Virus record (IMG/VR): IMGVR_UViG_3300044710_000131
Location: 1 to 33,910 of that record
DNA: 33,910 nt
Source: a virus
Reading direction: 5' to 3' (one strand)
The notes below the pieces were generated by a model. The model was not told where the DNA came from and ran no database searches. It saw only the letters and a program-made list of their open reading frames with translations. Every line of letters starts with the position of its first letter. Position 1 is the stretch's first letter. Shown one piece after another: positions 30,388 to 33,910 of this stretch. The translations under genes were made by a program, and so were the position numbers.

Positions 30388-30431
30388 CTTGTTATATAGT
30401 TTGCTTAGAAATAAGTGAGCTATATAACAAG
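30388..30431 (+). promoter_or_regulatory. 12-bp inverted repeat covering the HNH ribosome site
   Basis: CTTGTTATATAG (30388-30399) pairs perfectly with CTATATAACAAG (30420-30431). The right arm overlaps the start of the AAGGA site. Folding would hide it and lower translation of the endonuclease, keeping expression low. Confidence 0.5.
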
Positions 30432-30440
30432 GAACAATTT

Positions 30441-31073
30441 ATGAAAATGATGAAACAATATGAGTTTGAATGTTTGATTTGCAAAAAAAAATGTATCAAA
30501 TATAGAACTATAAAAGTACCCATCCCAAGATTTTGTAGTACATTCTGTTACAGAAAGGCCTCACCTTCTTGGATTAATAAAACAAAATTGGTTTGGGCTG
30601 ATGCAAGTCCCGAACAAAAATTTGAACATATAAAGAAATATTATGAAAGAAATGTAATCAAACGAGGAAGCTGTTGGGATTGGAAAAGGAAATGTGAAGG
30701 TGAAAGATATCCACGTATGCATTATAGTAGATCGGAACCTAGAATTACAATACATAGAGCCTCATGGTTAATTCATAAAGGTGAAATTCCAGAGAGAATG
30801 TTTGTTTTGCATAAATGTGATAATACAAGATGTTCCAACCCAGAACATCTTTTTTTGGGAAATGCTAAAGATAATTATCAAGATGCAAAATATAAAAGAA
30901 GACATACTCATGGAATAATTAGTGGAAATGCAAAACTTGATAATAAAAAAGTTAAGAAAATTAGAGAATTATTAATTATGGGCATTAATATGAAAAAAAT
31001 AGCTGAAAAATTTAATGTTTCATATTATACAATATATAGAGTTAAACATAATAAAAGTTGGCAGAATATTTGA
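30441..31073 (+). CDS. HNH homing endonuclease with C-terminal HTH (210 aa)
   Basis: Two CxxC pairs near the N-terminus (CLICKKKC, CSTFC) suggest a zinc finger. The core CWDWKRKCEGERYPRM, HRASWLIHKGEIP, VLHKCDNTRCSNPEHL is a complete HNH nuclease motif. The C-terminal NAKLDNKKVKKIREL then MKKIAEKFNVSYYTIYRV is a helix-turn-helix shared with the 12364 protein. HNH homing genes copy themselves into phage populations. It is inserted between fibre genes, with a leader hairpin that may limit expression. Confidence 0.85.
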   Translation: MKMMKQYEFECLICKKKCIKYRTIKVPIPRFCSTFCYRKASPSWINKTKLVWADASPEQKFEHIKKYYERNVIKRGSCWDWKRKCEGERYPRMHYSRSEPRITIHRASWLIHKGEIPERMFVLHKCDNTRCSNPEHLFLGNAKDNYQDAKYKRRHTHGIISGNAKLDNKKVKKIRELLIMGINMKKIAEKFNVSYYTIYRVKHNKSWQNI

Positions 31074-31082
31074 AAGGAATAA

Positions 31083-31301
31083 ATGTTAGATCAAGTAGGA
31101 TTTATACATATTAAATTAGAAAAAGCTGATAATAGACAATACCAATTGATCATTCCTATGAATGCACCAATTGGCGAACTATTTGATGTTTGTTTTCAAT
31201 TATTACAACATGTTTCAGAAATAGCTAAACAGGCAGCTGATCAGGCACAGGCTCAGGTTCAACAGCCTCAACCAGCTCAACCTGAAGTTGTAAATACTTA
31301 A
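31083..31301 (+). CDS. Small fibre-module protein (72 aa)
   Basis: RQYQLIIPMNAPIGELFDVCFQLLQHVSEIAKQAADQAQAQ with a Gln/Pro tail. A similar small protein sits among fibre genes in related phages, as far as I recall. AAAGGA precedes the ATG. It may be a chaperone or a fibre connector. Confidence 0.55.
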   Translation: MLDQVGFIHIKLEKADNRQYQLIIPMNAPIGELFDVCFQLLQHVSEIAKQAADQAQAQVQQPQPAQPEVVNT

Positions 31302-31318
31302 AAATTAGAAAGGAGAGT

Positions 31319-31660
31319 ATGCCAGATTTATCAATTATCTTATATCCAGAAACAATTAGATCCCTTGCTTTTGGTGCAATTGGCGCAGGTTATACTGCCG
31401 TCGGAACTCCATTTGCAAATCCATCAAGAATAGTTAAATTTCATAATTTTACAAATGCCAATCTTTTAATATCGTTTGATGGTGTAAATGATCATGATGC
31501 AATATTTGCATCATCTTCACAGGTAATGGATTTGACAACAAATCATACATCACAAGCAGGAGAGGCATTCTTTAGAGTTGGTACTACTATATATGTGAAA
31601 GAAGAAACAGGTGCACCAACTGGTGGTAATTTCTATGTCGTAACCTATTTTGGAGAATAA
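31319..31660 (+). CDS. Conserved fibre-module protein (113 aa)
   Basis: RIVKFHNFTNANLLISFDGVNDHDAIF followed by VMDL, then YVKEETGAPTGGNFYVVTYF: this pattern is widespread in phage tail and head accessory proteins. A compact beta-rich fold is expected. AGGAGAG precedes the ATG. It could decorate fibre tips. Confidence 0.65.
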   Translation: MPDLSIILYPETIRSLAFGAIGAGYTAVGTPFANPSRIVKFHNFTNANLLISFDGVNDHDAIFASSSQVMDLTTNHTSQAGEAFFRVGTTIYVKEETGAPTGGNFYVVTYFGE

Positions 31661-31661
31661 T

Positions 31662-32153
31662 ATGTCACAAATTACACAATATGTAACTGCTGGGTCAAGC
31701 CCAGTAGCTGGTACTAATGCATTTTCATATTATTTAGCCAATACCACAGGAAATGTAATTGCTAATGGTGTTAATTATGTACCATTATTTGATACAGCTC
31801 TTGTTGCTAATGCTAATTATGATCCAGCAACAGGAATGTATACAGCTCCTGCAACAGGTACTTATCAATTTTTTTATAATATTTCAGTAACTAATATAAC
31901 TGCTGCTATGACCTATGGACAAATACAATTTAATAGTAGTTCTCTTGGATTTCAACCAAGTCCCACGGTTTTAAATCCAACAGCTACTGCATCCGTGGTT
32001 AATAATCAATGGGGTAATGCAGGATATGTTATTATCCCTATGACAATGGGTGACACAATTGATATTGAAATATTATTCATTGGCGATGCTATGAATAATG
32101 CAGCATTATATGGTGGTGGCTTTAATATTTTTGGTGGTTGTCAATTAGCTTAA
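31662..32153 (+). CDS. C1q-like fibre protein (163 aa)
   Basis: NYVPLFDTALVANANYDPATGMYTAPATGTYQFFYNISV matches the opening of the C1q/TNF-like fold (strand, Y-D-x-x-x-G-x-[YF]-T-A-P-x-x-G-x-Y-x-F), which forms trimers and binds ligands. The rest is beta-rich to the C-terminus. I chose 31662, not 31650, because GGAGAA precedes it. A trimeric receptor-binding tip is the natural interpretation. Confidence 0.7.
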   Translation: MSQITQYVTAGSSPVAGTNAFSYYLANTTGNVIANGVNYVPLFDTALVANANYDPATGMYTAPATGTYQFFYNISVTNITAAMTYGQIQFNSSSLGFQPSPTVLNPTATASVVNNQWGNAGYVIIPMTMGDTIDIEILFIGDAMNNAALYGGGFNIFGGCQLA

Positions 32154-32163
32154 GGAGATAACG

Positions 32164-33910
32164 ATGCCTACAGGACTAACTGGGAGACATAGTGGTTCGG
32201 CCTATATTGGAGTAGAAGCGCCGCAGCCGCCAAATATGTTATCCTTCCCAAGAAATCCAACAACAACTGATTATCAAGATTATTTTACTGGTGATTTATG
32301 GCTAAATAATAATAGAAACGATTTAGCAAACTTTCAGTCCTTGTGGTATTACGCTAGTCAATTAGGTAATGTAGCTACATGGATAAGATTGTCGGGGGGA
32401 GCAGGAAACCTTCAAACTTTAACGGGTGATGTTGGTGGTCCAGTATTTCCATTGGCCAATAATATAAATATTAATGGTCTAAATGGGATTGTTATTACTG
32501 GTAATATTGCTCCAGCTTCGCCACATCAATTGACAATAGGATCATCAAGTGGTTTCAATTTCTTAGAATCCATTAGTGGTAATGACATGATTAAAGTATA
32601 CCCAGATGGTACAGGAAATATTCAAACACTTGGTGCTGGAAATGTTGGGAATCCTTTTGAACCCGTAAACAATTTATTTAATAATATTTGGACATATACC
32701 ATTTCAGCCAATACAGAATTGTTTGCATTGGCCAACTCAATTATTCAACCACCGACACAAACAACTGGGGGACGTGTCAGTGGGATGTATGCATTGGGTA
32801 CCACGGGTCTTACTACTGATAGATTTATGCATAATTATGGCACACAAAATACTTGGTTGGGTTATCAAGCTGGAAATTTAACCCTAACTGTTGCTGATGC
32901 GACCAATAACGTAGGTGTGGGTTATCAAAGTCTTACAGGTTTAACTACCGGGGATGGTAACAGTTCGGTAGGATTCTTTGGATTATTAAGCTGTACTACT
33001 GGAAGTACAAATAGTAATATCGGAGGCGGTGGAATCAATCTGCTTACTTCGGGCTCTGGGAATAGTAATTGCGGATATTCTGGACTCAATAATTTACTAA
33101 CTGGAAATAATAACTGTTCATTGGGTCTATTGGCTGGTAGTAATTTTACTGGTGCCGAATCAAATAATATTAATATTGGGGCCAATAACGTTGGAATTGT
33201 GGGACAAAATAATATTATAAATATTGGTACCACAATTATTACGGGCGATGAAAACGTTTTTATAGGACAAGGAACTGCTAATATTAATTATACAGTTGGA
33301 ACTGCGGCAACAAATACTGGGGTAGGAAGCTCTGTTTTTACAGCTGGGCTGACTACGGGCGTCCAGAATAGCGCTTTTGGAGCAGGTGCGCTCAAAAGCA
33401 TGACGTCGGGATCAGCGAACACCGCGATAGGACAAGGTGCCCTTCAAAACGCTCAGGATGCGTTACATAACACCGCGGTGGGCTTCGGAGCTATGCTGGG
33501 AGCAGTTACTAATGTTAATCTTGCCAATTTATCTGTTGGTCTTCAATCAATGTTAAATGGAACCCAACTTGTTCAAAATACTGCTATAGGTGTTCAAGCC
33601 TTGTGGGATGTGGGTCAAGGCGGCTCTACAGCAACTGGTAACGTAGCTGTTGGTTATACAACAGGTATAAACTACACAACAAATGAGAGCTATAATATTA
33701 TTCTTGGATATAATAACAGAGGTGTCATTGGTGAAAGTAACACTATGCGACTTGGTGTTCAAAATGGTGGTCCTGAAGATACAACAAGAGCATTTGTTTA
33801 TGGAGTTACTGGCGTTGGTGTAGCTGGTGCTGCTGTTTTAGTTACAGCCGGCAATCAGCTTGGTGTTGCTGTTTCATCAATCAAATACAAAACCAATATC
33901 AGACAGATGG
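32164..33910 (+). CDS. Large tail fibre (5' part; continues at 1-369 across the circular join)
   Basis: The start has AAGGAG upstream. N-terminal region: PNMLSFPRNPTTTDYQDYFTGDLWLN, followed by GNLQTLTGDVGGP, a recurring fibre motif. A middle of NIGxN-type beta repeats follows, then NTAIGQGAL-type repeats near 33410-33440, and the S74 chaperone at 1-369. Joining the ends gives 662 residues. It is likely the main receptor-binding fibre. A GC-rich patch lies at about 33355-33500. Confidence 0.85.
   Translation, partial: MPTGLTGRHSGSAYIGVEAPQPPNMLSFPRNPTTTDYQDYFTGDLWLNNNRNDLANFQSLWYYASQLGNVATWIRLSGGAGNLQTLTGDVGGPVFPLANNININGLNGIVITGNIAPASPHQLTIGSSSGFNFLESISGNDMIKVYPDGTGNIQTLGAGNVGNPFEPVNNLFNNIWTYTISANTELFALANSIIQPPTQTTGGRVSGMYALGTTGLTTDRFMHNYGTQNTWLGYQAGNLTLTVADATNNVGVGYQSLTGLTTGDGNSSVGFFGLLSCTTGSTNSNIGGGGINLLTSGSGNSNCGYSGLNNLLTGNNNCSLGLLAGSNFTGAESNNINIGANNVGIVGQNNIINIGTTIITGDENVFIGQGTANINYTVGTAATNTGVGSSVFTAGLTTGVQNSAFGAGALKSMTSGSANTAIGQGALQNAQDALHNTAVGFGAMLGAVTNVNLANLSVGLQSMLNGTQLVQNTAIGVQALWDVGQGGSTATGNVAVGYTTGINYTTNESYNIILGYNNRGVIGESNTMRLGVQNGGPEDTTRAFVYGVTGVGVAGAAVLVTAGNQLGVAVSSIKYKTNIRQM
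33784..33910. repeat. Terminal direct repeat, right copy
   Basis: Exact copy of 1-127. It lies inside the fibre gene, which is why that gene has no stop in the window. Confidence 0.95.

Noticed and set aside
32925-33233. Minus-strand Pro/Leu-rich frame in the fibre
   Set aside because: It is the antisense of Gly/Asn fibre repeats, a known source of false frames.
1-33910. CRISPR array, tRNA genes, integrase and attachment sites
   Set aside because: I looked for regular spaced repeats, cloverleaf patterns and recombinase motifs and saw none; absence by eye is not proof.
1-33910. Use of an alternative genetic code
   Set aside because: TAA, TGA and TAG all end convincing genes, and no conserved protein is interrupted by in-frame TGA or TAG.

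Overview
The window looks like one complete small-phage genome of about 33.8 kb. The first 127 bases (1-127) recur exactly as the last 127 (33784-33910), and joining the ends restores one tail-fibre reading frame of 662 codons (32164-33783 then 1-369). This is what an assembler leaves on a circular or circularly permuted molecule. The module is podovirus-like: P22-type portal, TerL, an N4-gp56-type major capsid protein, a tail hub, internal virion proteins and short fibres. DNA is AT-rich, Shine-Dalgarno sites are strong (AGGAG/GGAGA) and several promoters match TTGACA/TATAAT, so an ordinary sigma70-type, AT-rich Gram-negative host is likely. The host cannot be named from the sequence.

Layout. 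(1) 434-3479, minus strand: early or accessory operon with an ERF single-strand annealing protein, a TPR protein, a membrane protein, two DUF551-like proteins and several very small proteins. (2) 3512-3562: two divergent promoters that share one palindromic TTGCAA as -35 element, inside a long inverted repeat. (3) 3630-6303, plus: small HTH protein, DUF551 protein, replication-initiator-like winged-helix protein and a RusA resolvase. (4) 6290-9474: candidate small terminase, three small exported or membrane proteins that may serve lysis, TerL and three small ORFs. (5) 9650-19017: portal, small basic virion-associated proteins, scaffold-like protein, major capsid gene split by a group I intron with an antisense LAGLIDADG endonuclease, and a second large virion protein. 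(6) 19068-28237: tail adaptor, fibre, hub and internal (ejection-like) proteins, with one isolated minus-strand gene. (7) 28188-29354, minus: control island with three tiny ribbon-helix-helix proteins, a Cys-rich protein and membrane proteins. (8) 29453-33910 and 1-369: fibre genes, an HNH endonuclease, a C1q-like protein and a large fibre ending in a self-cleaving S74 chaperone domain.

How it works together: the divergent switch probably sets early transcription, region 3 replicates and resolves DNA, TerS/TerL package it through the portal, and the long plus-strand operon builds the virion. The ribbon-helix-helix island sits between ejection and fibre genes, the position of immI (arc/mnt/ant) in P22. 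I saw no integrase, DNA polymerase, recognisable endolysin, tRNA or CRISPR array. Three selfish or homing-type genes (16484, 12364, 30441) sit in or beside essential virion genes.
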